From: Alisma plantago-aquatica
Taxonomy: Eukaryota > Streptophyta > Magnoliopsida > Alismatales > Alismataceae
Direction: 5' to 3'
DNA length: 64,000 nt
Assembly (NCBI GenBank): GCA_963693085.1
Contig: OY856410.1
Span: 887,605,835 to 887,669,834 of the forward strand
How positions within the stretch are numbered: position 1 is the first letter of the stretch; every line of letters begins with the position of its first letter. The position numbers were made by a program, and so were the translations under genes. The notes below the pieces were generated by a model. That model was given only the letters and a program-made list of their open reading frames with translations, did no database searches and was not told the origin of the DNA. Below, one piece after another: positions 1 to 11,294 of this stretch.

Positions 1-226
1 ATAGTTGTTTTTATTTTTTAAGTTGTTTTGTTTGGAGACAATTTTGTGTTAGTCTAAGTCTTCCTCTACCTAGATCCTTGTTCTTGTATAAAGATGTACC
101 CCTTTTGGGAAAAATTTGTAATGTACTCTTTATACATTTTGAATAAAGTCAAGATTTAATTCTTCTACTGCCACACAATTGGTGATTTGTTTATCATGTT
201 TAATAGTAGAGACTTGGTCTTTACAA
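1..226 (+). repeat. Copia-A LTR 3' fragment (U5 side)
   Basis: This is the tail of a Ty1/copia LTR cut by the window edge. It matches the LTR end at 23866-24082: both have a TATA-like TATAAA block (about 88), then CCCCTTTTGGGAAAA, then TGTACTCTTTAT, and both end in CTTTACAA. The copy at 24 kb runs on into a primer-binding site. This one has lost the PBS and gag leader and joins directly to the gag coiled-coil sequence. Its start lies outside the window. Confidence 0.65.
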
Positions 227-900
227 TAATAGTCTTAAGGAAGAAAACCAAGCATGAGTAGATGAGAGTATCTTACTTAAAACTAAAACTGATGATCTTA
301 GATTTGAGTGTGATGTTATTAAGGATTAGTCTTCATTACATTGTTATGCTTAGACTAGAAATGCTAGATTTCTTTCTCAAATAAATGATCTTTCATCTAG
401 ATCCTTGTTGCCAAGTAACAAAGTATCTAGTCTTACTTTAGAAAAATATTCTTATCTTACTAAAGCTCTTTGTTTGGAGATTGACTTACTTCATACACAA
501 GATTATCTTTCTAGACTATCTTCTACTGTCATACTCTTAGTGACGATAATAAAAACTAAGAGCTTCCTTGCAAAAATTTCTAAAAGGGAAGAAATCCCTC
601 AATGAATTCCTAGATCATTCTACCAAACAAGGGTAGTAGTGGTTTGGGATATGATGTGGGAGATCCAAAGAAAAAGAGCAAGGGTAAGGGTAACAAAAAG
701 AGTAAGGAACCTCCTTTCTTCCATGGAGAGTCTTCTGGCTCTAAGAACCTTATGGTTTATGTGCATTGCAAGAGTAATGATCATTAATATACATATTGTC
801 CATTTAGAGAGAAGGGGACCAAGCCCAAGATCAAATGGGTCCTCAAGCTAACACATGATCCCAAAGTTTGAGTTGGCAACTAACATCTTCCTTTCTTGTA
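227..900 (+). pseudogene. Copia-A gag remnant (coiled coil and CCHC knuckle)
   Basis: A broken copia gag. In shifting frames it encodes a Leu/Asp/Glu-rich coiled-coil segment (readable at 405-605), a Lys/Arg-rich stretch, and a zinc-knuckle region near 765-815. The knuckle is recognised by its relative at 16430-16480, which still reads C-x2-C-x4-H-x4-C. Several stops and frameshifts make it non-coding. The part between PBS and coiled coil is missing compared with the fragment at 24.1 kb. Gag would form the particle shell and bind RNA; this copy cannot. Confidence 0.75.
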
Positions 901-1890
901 GGTAAAAGGAAAATGGATTGTTGATAGTGGTTTCTCAAAGCACATGACATGTGAAATCTAGTCAACTCAAATGATATTTATTCATGGCATAATAGGCTTG
1001 GTCATGTAAATATGCATTAGTTGAAGAAGTTGAGCAAAAAGGAATTTGTAAAGAGACATCTAAAACTGGACTTTGAATAGAAGGAGGAATGCCAAACTTG
1101 TATCCAAAGAAAGGAAACCAAATACTCCTTCAAATCCAAAGGATTCCTTAGTACCAAAATAGCTCTTAAGATTCTTCACATTGATCTATTCAGACCTATG
1201 CATACTCAATCGCTTTGTGGTCGTAAGTATTGACTTGTGATTCTCGATAATGTTTCTCACTATACTTGGACTTTCTTCTTGTTTTAAAGAGTGATACTCT
1301 CAATGTTTCTGTGATGTTTTGCAAATGAGTTGAAAATGAAGCTTCTTACCAGATCATTTCTATCCGCAGTGATCATGTGGGATAATTTGAAAATGATATG
1401 TTTGAATGGTTTTGTGAGGAATTTGGGTATGCACATAACGTTTCTTCACCTCAAACAACTCAACAAATGGGGTTGTAGAGAGGAATAATAAATCTTTACA
1501 GGAAATAACTAGGACCATGTTTCTAGAGTATGATACTCCAAGAAAGTTTTGGGTCAAAGCTATTAGCACTTCATGTTTTGTGCAAAATTGGGTTTCCACT
1601 CATCCTTCTATAAAGAAAAATCCCTATGAGCTATGATGTGGTAGAAAGCCTATCATCAATTACGTTCATGTTTTTGGTTGTCCTTGTTTTGTTTTTAACA
1701 CCAAGGATTCCCTCTACAAGTTTGATTTGAAATCCTAAAAGGCTTTCTTTCTTGGATATAGCCCTACAAGCAAGGCTTATAGAGTATTCAACATTGATTT
1801 ATCTAAAGTTGAAAAATATATTAATGTTAATTTTATTGAGACTAACCCCTCTATTTCCAAGAATATTATTAATGATGATGTTGTAGATGA
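901..1890 (+). pseudogene. Copia-A protease/integrase remnant
   Basis: It opens with the protease start (KGKWIVDSG, about 908). It then jumps to the pre-integrase segment (WHNRLGHVNMH, about 985), because about 310 bp present in Copia-B (16630-16955) are deleted here. The integrase zinc finger keeps its second Cys pair (ECQTC, about 1088). A catalytic-core start (LHIDLFRPM) and the segment before the second acidic residue (FENDMFEWF) follow, then the C-terminal part (VFGCPCFVF). Stops and frameshifts interrupt it throughout. Integrase would insert the cDNA copy; this one is dead. Confidence 0.8.
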
Positions 1891-1891
1891 G

Positions 1892-2210
1892 GTGATTCCT
1901 CACATGAAAGAGCTCAACATTGTTGATAAAGGAAAAGAGGTGATAGCTGATGAAGAAGAGAAAAAAGAAGAAAAGAAGGATCAAACTCCCCATTTTGCAA
2001 AGCATCATCCAAAAGATCTCACTGTAGGTAATCCTTTTGACAGGGTGAAGATGTGGGCTGCCTACAACAAAGAAAACGCTGACAACACCATCATCTCACA
2101 ACTTGAGCTGAAGAATCCAAAGAATCTCTTGGGGATAATGAGCGGATCCTAACCATGCAAGATGGGTTAGAGTAGTTTAAAAAGAACAAAGTGTGGAACT
2201 GAGTGCCAAG
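1892..2210 (+). pseudogene. Copia-A integrase-RT linker, broken by element 1
   Basis: An open stretch (1892-2152) carries the acidic/lysine-rich linker between integrase and reverse transcriptase (EEEKKEEKKDQTP) and closely matches 17879-18106 in Copia-B. Past the stop the reverse-transcriptase start continues in fragments. At 2210 the sequence stops within the codons for VPS and resumes at 11290, because element 1 inserted here. The base-by-base match of both flanks to the uninterrupted copy at 18180-18240 proves the split. Confidence 0.85.
2206..2210. repeat. Left target-site duplication of element 1
   Basis: CCAAG lies directly left of the LTR, and CTAAG lies directly right of the other LTR (11290-11294). 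This is a 5-bp duplication with one mismatch. Removing the element and one copy restores the reading found in Copia-B. Confidence 0.7.
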
Positions 2211-4423
2211 TGTTGGGTTTTAGAGGAGACAGAGAAGGCAACGGAAACAAAAAATTTCTTCTCCCAAACCCAGAATAAAGGAATCGCGTCAACGTCTATA
2301 TAATAGGAAGGATGATTTGTAGAGACATACCTTGTCCCGAGGTTTGCTCGGCGACGTTACCTCGCAGCTTGCTCGGCCTTCACCTCCAGTCTTGGACGGT
2401 GTCTGTGCAGCTCCTGGTCTCACCGAGACTGTCAGGATTGATAGTTGTCCTCCGAGCGGCAGAAGTCTCCCGCTTCTAAATTAGTCCACACGGACCACCT
2501 GGAACTCCGATCTCCTTGTCCTACAAGGAATCGGAAGGAGTCGTACCCTCCTGTCGGTGTACTAGTCACCGACACACTCTCCTGCAACCAGTTGCTTTTC
2601 TGTAGTTGTCTTTCCCTTGTTTTGCCTCCCTTATCAGGTAGAACTTGCTCGGGCTCTCTCAGTTACCACAACCAGAGTGAACAACAACTTTGCAGAGCAA
2701 CTGGTGTTCTGAGTTGTTGTACTGAGAAGCCCCTAATACCCCTATATATAGGAGGGTCATGGGACATGGTTCTCTACCCCAGGCAATGCGGGATTAAAGC
2801 AGAAGAAGAAGGATTCGAGATTTTCCACAAAACAACCAATTGTGCCACATGAACCGATCGTTTCAAGCATGAAACGGTCAGTTGGGGACCTGAGACGATC
2901 AGTTCACACCTGAGCTGATCGGTTGGAGCACCTGAGCCTATCGGTTCAAGAATGAGTTGATCGATTCATGGTCTTGGTCCAACTCAAATTGACTTTCATA
3001 TTTGTTTCCAATTAATCAAATATTAATCCTTGTCCAAATCAAATTTGTACAAGTGAAACAAATTGTATTTGCAAAATAGTCTTCTGACTTTCCAAACGAT
3101 CTCAATTGGTCACATGAATCGACCGGTTCAACAATTGATCCAATCATCTCATGAAACATGAGCCGATCGACTCATGGTTGAGCCGACTAGTTCTCCAACC
3201 TGAGCCAATCGGTTCATCCCTATGAGCTAATCGGTTGGGGCAGCAGACTGTGTAAATCAATCAATTGCAGTTCCAACCAATCCGATACTCTAATCAATCG
3301 GTCTAACACCTTGAACACTATGATATTGAGCTATCAATTGATTGAGTGTTTAACTGAACTACTAAACTCCTTTAGTAATCAATCTAAACATCATTTGTGG
3401 ATAAACTCCTCTTCCAGGTTAAATCCTATGTGTGTGACCCTGTAGGTCCATTTCACATTGGCAGTGAAAGTCCATAACACTTATGACTTCACAAGCAAAG
3501 AACGGTGCCTAGTCACACATCAGTGCTACCCAAGTGAAAGTAGAAAGTTGGAGAACAACCTTCATCCTACAATCCGTGAATGGTGTTACAGTGAATGTAT
3601 AATTCCTTTGTCACTGATATCTCGAATGAACTCGAGGCATGGAACAGTCATCCTGTCAATGTTCATTCACTTTCTTGATCTCAGAGTAGATTGGAAGAGA
3701 TATGCATGACATCAATATCACATATTGATTCACACATGCGTGCATGCCTTTCTCAATCCTACTCATCAAGTGGCCATAGATATCAAACTCACTCAGGAGG
3801 GACAAATCCCATATCTATCACTCACCCCTCAAAAGCCCCATGTGTCAAAGCCACCCAATCATCACCTTTATAACAACCCATGTTTCGAGATTGCATTTGA
3901 TGATGTCAAAGTGTACCCAACGACATGTGTTGAGTGTAGTGATTTCAGGTCAAATAATCACACTCACCACCATCACTGTGAGAACTGACTGTGACTACCA
4001 TGTCATGGTTCGATGTGTCAAACTCACAGTGGGTCTGTCTGGTACACTTGTTCTCTAACAAGTACCTATGTGTTTGGTTTGGTATCTCCATATCATGACT
4101 AATGAGATTCTGTCATCAATCAACACCATAATCTAGTCTTATGTGTCATTGTTGTCTATCTATCTTCCACAATGACATCTGACTAGGGACATAATAAGAA
4201 TGTACAAACTCTTAGCATCCGTATGATCTCATTGTTCAGGTCCTTAACCTGAAAGCATACGTCATTGAGTACTGTCATTCTCTAGACATTCAATCTATTC
4301 TATTATTATCTCATATGACAGAACCAGAAAGAATTGGAAGCTTGCCTTTGATGTTTATCAAATCAATCTTAATCTGTCCCACCAATCATCCCATGATTGG
4401 CTCTCAGGGCATACATACCAACA
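2211..4423 (-). repeat. Element 1 3' LTR
   Basis: A 2213-bp LTR that starts TGTTGGGTTTTAG and ends CATACCAACA on the + strand. It aligns end to end with 9080-11289. In the first 200 bp about nine in ten bases agree by eye, which indicates an old insertion. It holds the TATATATAGG box (about 2743) and two clusters of GATCGG-type short repeats (about 2845-2970 and 3115-3245). Confidence 0.9.
2845..3250. repeat. Clusters of degenerate 20-25-mers centred on CCGATCGG
   Basis: Two groups of imperfect repeats of the form TGAGCCGATCGGTTCA lie in the LTR, separated by about 130 bp without the motif. Many units are partly palindromic (GAACCGATCGGTT). The same arrangement recurs at 9715-10110 and, as a smaller cluster, at 8480-8640. 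In element 2 the core has become GAACCGGTC. Whether these bind a protein is unknown. Confidence 0.7.
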
Positions 4424-4438
4424 GACTCCCACTTGCAC
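4424..4438 (-). other. Element 1 polypurine tract
   Basis: On the minus strand the bases just before the 3' LTR read GTGCAAGTGGGAGTC, a purine-rich tract of the usual copia form. It would prime plus-strand DNA synthesis. The same tract follows the LTR ends at 31212 and 34716. Confidence 0.75.
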
Positions 4439-6813
4439 TACGAGCCAATCACCCTTGAATCATATTCTTAGTGATCTTGAAACATGTCCCACATGTTATT
4501 GTGCTCTAGTGCTAACATAGTGAGTTATGGCAACACCTTGCCAAAGTCGGTATTAACTGCATGTCTCTCATATCTTCGTTGTACGTCATACGTATGAGAT
4601 GGAGTTGCCATAATATGCGATCTAGTATTCCTTTGCTAATCTTTAGCCACATTGCATGACCAAGCGCTCCTAACTTGTCATCAATGACCAGAATATCTAT
4701 AATTTCATATATATGAACTCCTAGATCCATATAGTACCCATTGTTGTTCTCTAACACACGGATACTCGACATTTTCTTTTAAAAACAACTTTATTGGAAC
4801 GTTTCCATTTATCAACAAACATTCACTTTTATATATCTCATATATATATATATATATATATATATTGCGATTAATTTTCTATCCTTTTCGGAAGTTCGCA
4901 TCAGTGTCACTCTTTACAGTGAACCCTTACTTATTTCCATAGAACTAGAACTTCTCAAGTTCTTATCAAGTTCTTATGGTATTCTAGTAACCCTTACTGG
5001 AACTAGACAGACATCCACTCGTCATTTCACACATACGAGTTATCAGGATGAGCACATCATATTGTCATGTCCTACATATGAGATGATGAATGCATTTTAT
5101 TCTTGCTATGTCCTATACATGCAAGATAATGGGATGATCACATACATGATAGATCCATATCTATTCTTAGTGTTCCCATTCTTCATAAGAATTGGACACT
5201 TGGCTTTGGGATACTAACTCCATGTAATATGGATAAGTTTTCTCCCACTAAATCTATGTATGCTGAACCTTTCAATATAGATCGCCAATGTATGCTCTCT
5301 CTTTCCAGGTCAAGAGGTTTTTGAGAACTTTCTCTATAGATCTCTATTCCTATCTCATAGGAAACGTCTCTATCTTCCCTAAAGATAATTTCCACTTTGG
5401 ATTTTCATTCTAGAACATTTCATTTCACATCAACATGTGGAATGTGAATATCACAAATCCCTTCTTTATCTTTGACATATCAATCAAACCTTTTGACTAT
5501 ATTATCAAAGTAAAGATCACAGTTCTGAGTTGCTAGTACTCTATCAATCACATTGATTAGTCCATTGTAACTTATAGACTTTATTTGTATTAATGGATTC
5601 ATAAACCTTATAGGTTGTGTCACGTACACATCCTTGTTTTATTCCTTATAGGAATGCAGTTTTAGTATCCATATGCCAAATCTCTTAGTCATTAAGTTGC
5701 AACAAGCATAATCCTTCTCAAAATGTCATCCATGTGTCTTAACACTTAAGACTCACTCACACTTATGGATTTCATCCCAATGGGTGCTACCATCAAGGTC
5801 ATACCTTATGGTTCACATGGAAATTATTTAGGATGTAATGGTCATAAACCATAACTCGAAATCTGGCTCCTCATATTCATCTAGATAGTTGATTCATCAC
5901 ATGACCAACTCATCGCATAGATAATCGAGGTGTATCTGTCAAGGATATAAGAACTCACAACTCCTTGTGATTCTTAATGTCTTTTATTAGTGTGGGGGTA
6001 TCATTTATTTAAGAAGAAATAAGTTATGTGATAATTATTCTCTAACTTCTTAGAGTATGACTCATTTTGATTTAGACATCACCATGCCTTAATCACGAGC
6101 TCACTATGATACACTATCATAATCACTCATGAGGATCTCAAACATTTGGTTCAAGTATTTCATTCATTGATCTCATCAAGAATTAACACTTTACCAAATA
6201 TGTACTTCATCTATGATATTCTTGAACACTTCAAGATATTCATATTGGTATTTGTCTAAACACCATTTGAAGTATTAGCATTTGTTCCAATAGGTATGTA
6301 AATACATCACATGTATTATACCTAATAGGATAAGCAATCTCCCACCACCTTAGTGGAGATTGATTAATCATGTCCAAGAAATTCATGTCTCTTACTAGTT
6401 CTCTAACCAAAAGAGTCTAGATTTATCCATCATATGGAAACTAGAAATGAATTTCTCATGATTTATGCTAATTGGATTGTTTGAGTTATCAATAACTTTT
6501 AGGTATCATTTTATCTTATGCATACCAAGTAACACAAGATAAACAAGGCATTGACATAAAGATCATATCCTTGAAATTGAAACATCAACAACATTAATTG
6601 CTATCATTGTCATACAATATGCAAAAACAATGTGTTTCTATCTATTGGCAAATATGAAATAGTTGTTCATAACTCTATTACATGCCTTCAAGGCTGAAAA
6701 TAAACTAAAGTACTCCTATGGCGGCAACACTTGCCCCATGTATTGGGTGCTTTACACTTTATATTTTGGTATCATATACCTTAAAAGTGTTATAAGTTTA
6801 TTTCATGACACCT
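4439..6813 (-). pseudogene. Element 1 eroded pol (integrase, RT, RNase H traces)
   Basis: The best piece is 5183-5395, where the minus strand reads like the RT thumb/connection of copia elements (SYEIGIEIYRESS, compare YVIGIEIYRDSS in element 2). Weaker frame-shifting matches to the pre-integrase and integrase regions lie upstream in element sense (about 6000-6600). RNase H traces are expected downstream at about 4900-5150. The element 2 homologue still reads YTDASF near 31660. Total length is far short of a full pol, so large deletions must exist. An (AT)n run lies at 4841-4865. Confidence 0.55.
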
Positions 6814-7668
6814 TCAAGTGGAGACGTCTATCACCTCCTTCTTCTTTAGTTCTTCTAGATAGAGTAGACAACTCCTTTTCCAATGTCCTGGCTTTTGACA
6901 ATGGTGGCAATTGCCTCTCTTGGTCACGCCTCCTTTGGCCTTGAGAGTTGAAGATGACTTGGGTTGTTGGCTAGCATCATAACCTTTCTTAGCTTTGCCC
7001 TTGTTCTTGCCCTTGGACTTGCCTTTCTTTTCGTTAATCAACATCACAGACTTAGGCTTGTCCTTCTTCATCTGTGCCTCGGCTGTCCTCAACATGCCTA
7101 ACAACTTTGTCAATGTCTTGTCAAAGTTGTTCATGTTGTAGTTCATCACAAACTAACTGTAGGATTATGGCAATGATTGCAGTATCACATCAATAGCCAA
7201 CTCTTGGCTCAGGGGAAATCCCAGTCTCGTCAGGTTCTCCACATACCCAATCATTTTGAGCGTGTGAGGACCTACTGGATCTCCTTCTGTCATGACACAC
7301 TTGAACAGCGCCCTGGAGACATCATATCTCTCTTTCCGTGCTTGATCTTCATACATGTTCTTGAGATGCTGAATCATCTCAATGACACCCATGTTCTCAT
7401 GTTGTCTCTGCAACTCGTGGTTCATGGAGCACCACATCAAGCACTTTGCATCAATGGCATCATCAGAATGCTTCTTATAAGCTTCCCTTTCTGCCTTTGG
7501 TGCGGTAGGAGCAGGTTCCTCTGTAATTGGAGTATCCAGGACATAGAGCGTTCACTCATGAGTGAGAACAATTCTCAATGTCCTAAACTAGTCATGGAAA
7601 TTAGTCACATTCATCTTGTCCTTTTCAAGGACCGATCACAATGAAAAGTGATTGTTGTTTGTTGTCAT
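6814..7668 (-). pseudogene. Element 1 gag (UBN2-type with CCHC zinc knuckle)
   Basis: In element sense gag starts at ATG 7668-7666 (MTTNNNHFS). A gag capsid domain of the copia UBN2 type follows (readable 7440-7165: ELQRQHENM, VSRALFKCVM, GYVENLTRLGF). After a break comes 7149-6814 with a lysine/glycine-rich basic linker and an intact CCHC knuckle, CHHCQKPGHWKRSC. In-frame stops occur after FSL, at FHD* and near VLTHE*, and another follows LQSLP. Gag would package element RNA. About 285 codons is normal for this domain set. The domain assignment is firm; function is lost. Confidence 0.85.
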
Positions 7669-9065
7669 TTGTACTACAAAAGGAAATATAAGCAATTTAG
7701 TCCAAAACCCAATTTTGACTTATTTGATTGATTTGATAGGTTGACGATATAATTAGGACTTTAATTAATTATCACTCCTACTATTTTTGTTCAAATTGAT
7801 AGCCCTCACCATCAATTTATAAGATTGCAGCACATAATCTTCTAGTGGGTCAAGATCCTAAAATCCTCTGAGTCATGAACCAGCTAGGGCTGTCACCCAC
7901 AACTTAGATCTTCCAGGTAGGCAACTTTTGCCAATTGCATCATATGCAACTCTTGAAAGATGCCATATGCAACTCCTTGCCATGATCACCTCCATGCCTC
8001 AAGGTGCTAGATCCTATCCAGGTCGCCTTGTTAAGTCTAACCCAAAGCCAACACGATGAATATGCACCCTGCTAGGGCAGACCCACATATTCATCATTCA
8101 CGCTTCCATGAGATAGATGGTGCACCATGCTAGGGCGTGCCCACACTTGGCCGATCAAGCTTTTCACGTGTGTCGCATTTGGAAGGCATCTAAAACTTAA
8201 TATTTAGATGAGGGATTTGATTTTATAGGTACATATACATATCCAATCACCACAATATATAGTACGTATCATATACATGTTATATCCCACAAAAAACATG
8301 TAAAACGATAAAAGAGATGATTATGGCCATCCTAATGTGATTCCTCGAGCCAAGAGGAATCACAGTCATCTAGGTCTACATCACATGGAACCTATCCATG
8401 ATGAAGTGATATAGCCATCCAAATTGATCAACTAATCACATGAATGACCTACTCATCCTGTACGGTCGTCTGGGTGCTACCAGCTGATTGGTTGGCTCCT
8501 CTAACTGATCAGTTCGCCTGGTCATCGTGCATCTCCTCATGGCCGCCACCCACTCGTCTCGCTCCTTGAACCAGTCATCTGGATCGCCAACTGATCGGTT
8601 CATGCCTTGAACCGATCATCTCAGTTGTCGTCAGATTGTCCTCCATTCTTTGACATAACAGGAAATATAAAAAGATCTATCATATTTACATTTAAATTGG
8701 GAAACCCCGAGTTACATTCGGGGGGAGCAAAGGTAGGAAAGAAATCTCGATTTATCTCGAGTTACATCAGAAATAAGGAGGTAGGGAATTGGTGCACTGA
8801 CCGAGATGCAAGAAACCACATTCAACCAAGCACACATATATAGGGTTTATTATCCATAACCACGCTATACATCCACCACAAAACTCATTTAAGGGTGATG
8901 TGTATCGAGTACATTCATAATACATATCATATATATAAATTGGGATTTGTGGATTTAGGATTGGACATGCATAAAGCCAATTTTATTTGCATCGCATGTA
9001 ATAAATAAAGGCGACAAACCAAAATCGATCATATTGATAATCCTAAAGTATAGAGCAGTTGACAT
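7669..9065 (-). other. Element 1 leader between PBS and gag
   Basis: About 1.4 kb without a credible ORF, lying between primer-binding site and gag. It matches 38042-39430 of element 2 along its length, including the duplicated GAGTTACAT blocks near 8710 and 8760 and GATC-motif repeats near 8480-8620. It is an unusually long untranslated leader, probably holding packaging signals (inference). Confidence 0.6.
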
Positions 9066-9078
9066 GGCTCTGATACCA
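9066..9078 (-). promoter_or_regulatory. Element 1 primer-binding site (initiator tRNA-Met)
   Basis: GGCTCTGATACCA on the + strand is the reverse complement of TGGTATCAGAGCC, the usual plant PBS matching the 3' end of initiator tRNA-Met. It sits one base from the 5' LTR and fixes the element's orientation as minus. Confidence 0.9.
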
Positions 9079-9079
9079 C

Positions 9080-11289
9080 TGTTGGGTTTTAGAGGAAACA
9101 GAGAAGAAAGCGGAAAGAAAAATTTTCTTCTCCCAAACCCTGAATAAAGGAATCACGTCAACGTCTATACAATAGGAAGGGTGGTTTGTAGAGACATACC
9201 TTGTCCCGAGGCTTGCTCGGAGACGTTACCTCACGGCTTGTGCGGTCTTTACCTCCGGTCTTGGACGGTGTATGTGCAGCTCCTAGTCTCACCGAGACTG
9301 TTAGGATTGACAACTATCCTTCGAGCAGCAGAAGTCTCCTTCCTCTGAAGTAGTCCACACGGACTACCTGGAACTCCGATCTCCTTGTCCTACAAGGAAT
9401 CGGAGGAGTCGTACCCTCCTATCAGCATACTAGTCACTGACACACTCTCCTGCAACCAATTGCTTTTTTGTAGTTGTCTTTCCCTTGTTGTGCCTCCCTT
9501 ATCAGGTAGCACTTGCTCGAGATCTCTCGGTTACCACAACCAGAGAGAATGACAACTTTGCATAGCAACTGGTGTTCTGAGTTGTTGTACTGAGAATCCC
9601 CCAATACCCCTATATATAGGAGGGTCATGGGACAGGGTTCTCTACCCCAGGCAATGCAGGATTAAAGCAGCAGTACAAGGGTTCAATATTTTCCACAAAA
9701 CAACCAACTGTGCCACCTGAACCGATCGTTTCAAGCATGAAACGGTTGGTTGGGGACCTGAGCTGATCTGTTCACACCTGAACCGATCGGTTGGAGCACC
9801 TGAGCCAATCAATTCAAGCATGAGTCGATCAGTTCATGGTCCTAGTCCAACTCAAATTGACTTTCATATTTGTTTCCAATTAATCAAATATTAATCTGTG
9901 TCCAAATTGAATTTGTACAAGTGAAACAAATTGTATTTGTAAAATAGTATTCTGACTTTCCAAATGATCTCAGTTGGTCACCTGAATTGACCGGTTCAAC
10001 AATTGAGCCAATCGTATCATGACACATGAGCTGATCGAGTCATGCTTGAGCTGACCAGTTCACCAACCTGAGCTGATCGGTTCATCCCTATGAGCCGATC
10101 AGTTGGGGTAGCAGACTGTGCAAATCAGTCAATTGTAGTTCCAATCAATCTGATACTCTAATAAATCGGTCCAACACCTTAAACACTATGATATTGAGCT
10201 ATCAATTGATTGAGTGTTTAATTGAACTACTAAACTCCTTTAGTAATCAATCTAAACATCGTTTGTGGATAAACTCCTCTTCCAGGTTAAATCCTATGTG
10301 TGTGACCTTGTAGGTTCATTTCACATTGGCAGTGAAAGTTCATAACTCTTATGACTTCACAAGAAAAGAGTGGTGCCTCATCGTACATCAATGCTACCCA
10401 AGTGAAAAGGAAAGTTGGAGAACAACTATCAATCCTACAATCTGTGAATGGCGTTACAGTGAATGCATAATTCCTTTGTCACTGATATCCCGAATGAACT
10501 CAAGGCATGGAACAGTCATCCTGTCAATGTTCATTCACTTTCTTGATCTTAGAGTAGACTGGAGGAGATATGTATGACATCAATAGCACATACTGATTCA
10601 CACATGCATGCACACCTATCTCAATCCTACTCATCAAGTGGCCATGGATATCAAACTCCCTCAGGAGGGACAAATCCCATATCTATCACTCACCCCTCAA
10701 AAGCCCCATGTGTCAAAGCCACCCAATCATCACCTTTATAGCAACCCATATTTCAGGACTGCGTTTGATGATGTCAAAGTGTACCCAACGAAATGTGTTG
10801 AGTGTAGTGATTTCAGCTCAAAGAATCACACTCACCACCACCACTGTGAGAACTGACTGTGACTACCATGTCATGGTTCCATGTGTCAAACTCATGGTGG
10901 GTCTGTCTGGTATACTTGTTCTCTAACAAGTATCTATGTGTTTGGTGATATCTCCATTTCATGACTAACGAGATTCGGTCATCAACCAACACCAAAATCT
11001 AGTCTTGTGTGTCATTGTTGTCTATCTACCTTCCACTATGACATCTGACTAGGGACATAATAAGAATGTACAAACTCTTAGCATCCATGTGATATCATCA
11101 TTCAGGTCCTTAACCTGAAAGCATACGTCATTGAGTATTGTCATTCTCTAGACATTCAATATGTTCTATCATTATCTCATATGACAAAACCATAAAGAAT
11201 TGGAAGCTTTCCTTTGATGTTTATCAAATCAATCTTAATGTATCTCACCAATCATCCCATGATTCGCTCTTAGGGCATACATACCAACA
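9080..11289 (-). repeat. Element 1 5' LTR
   Basis: A 2210-bp LTR with TGTTGGGTTTTAG at the + strand start and CATACCAACA at the end, matching 2211-4423 throughout. It would supply the promoter. It contains TATATATAGG at 9611-9620 and the GATCGG motif clusters at 9715-9840 and 9980-10110. Confidence 0.9.
9611..9620 (-). promoter_or_regulatory. Candidate TATA box in element 1 5' LTR
   Basis: TATATATAGG (CCTATATATA on the minus strand) lies in a GC-richer setting about 530 bp from the LTR's PBS end. The same box occurs in the other LTR copies (about 2743, 29613, 39983). Conservation and position suggest the LTR promoter; transcription is not shown. Confidence 0.45.
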
Positions 11290-11294
11290 CTAAG

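Larger units (their letters stand above)
2211..11289 (-). mobile_element. Element 1: minus-strand Ty1/copia retrotransposon, 9.1 kb, nested in Copia-A
   Basis: A nearly complete copia element read right to left: 5' LTR (9080-11289), PBS (9066-9078), leader, UBN2-type gag with a CCHC knuckle (6814-7668), eroded pol (about 4439-6813), PPT (4424-4438), 3' LTR (2211-4423). Both LTRs have TG...CA ends, in element sense TGTTGGTATGTATGCCC...CCCAACA. Gag-protease-integrase-RT-RNase H order fits Copia. Only about 2.4 kb remains for pol, so much of it is deleted. All genes have stops, so it is non-autonomous now. Element 2 belongs to the same family. Confidence 0.9.

Noticed and set aside
2445..2852. 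135-codon + strand ORF in an LTR
   Set aside because: The other LTR copies of the family break it in several places, and no domain is visible.
7177..7644. 155-codon + strand ORF, and the similar 146-codon one at 37370-37810
   Set aside because: Both are opposite-strand shadows of the element 1 and element 2 gag genes, whose capsid motifs and CCHC knuckle are clear.
9066..9078. Possible tRNA-Met gene fragment
   Set aside because: Only 13 bases match, and they sit one base from an LTR end, so this is a primer-binding site. No cloverleaf surrounds it.
2211..11289. Classification of element 1 as a gag-only (TR-GAG) retrotransposon
   Set aside because: RT-thumb phrases on the minus strand at 5183-5395, and their twins in element 2, show that pol was present, so it is a deleted autonomous element rather than a gag-only type.
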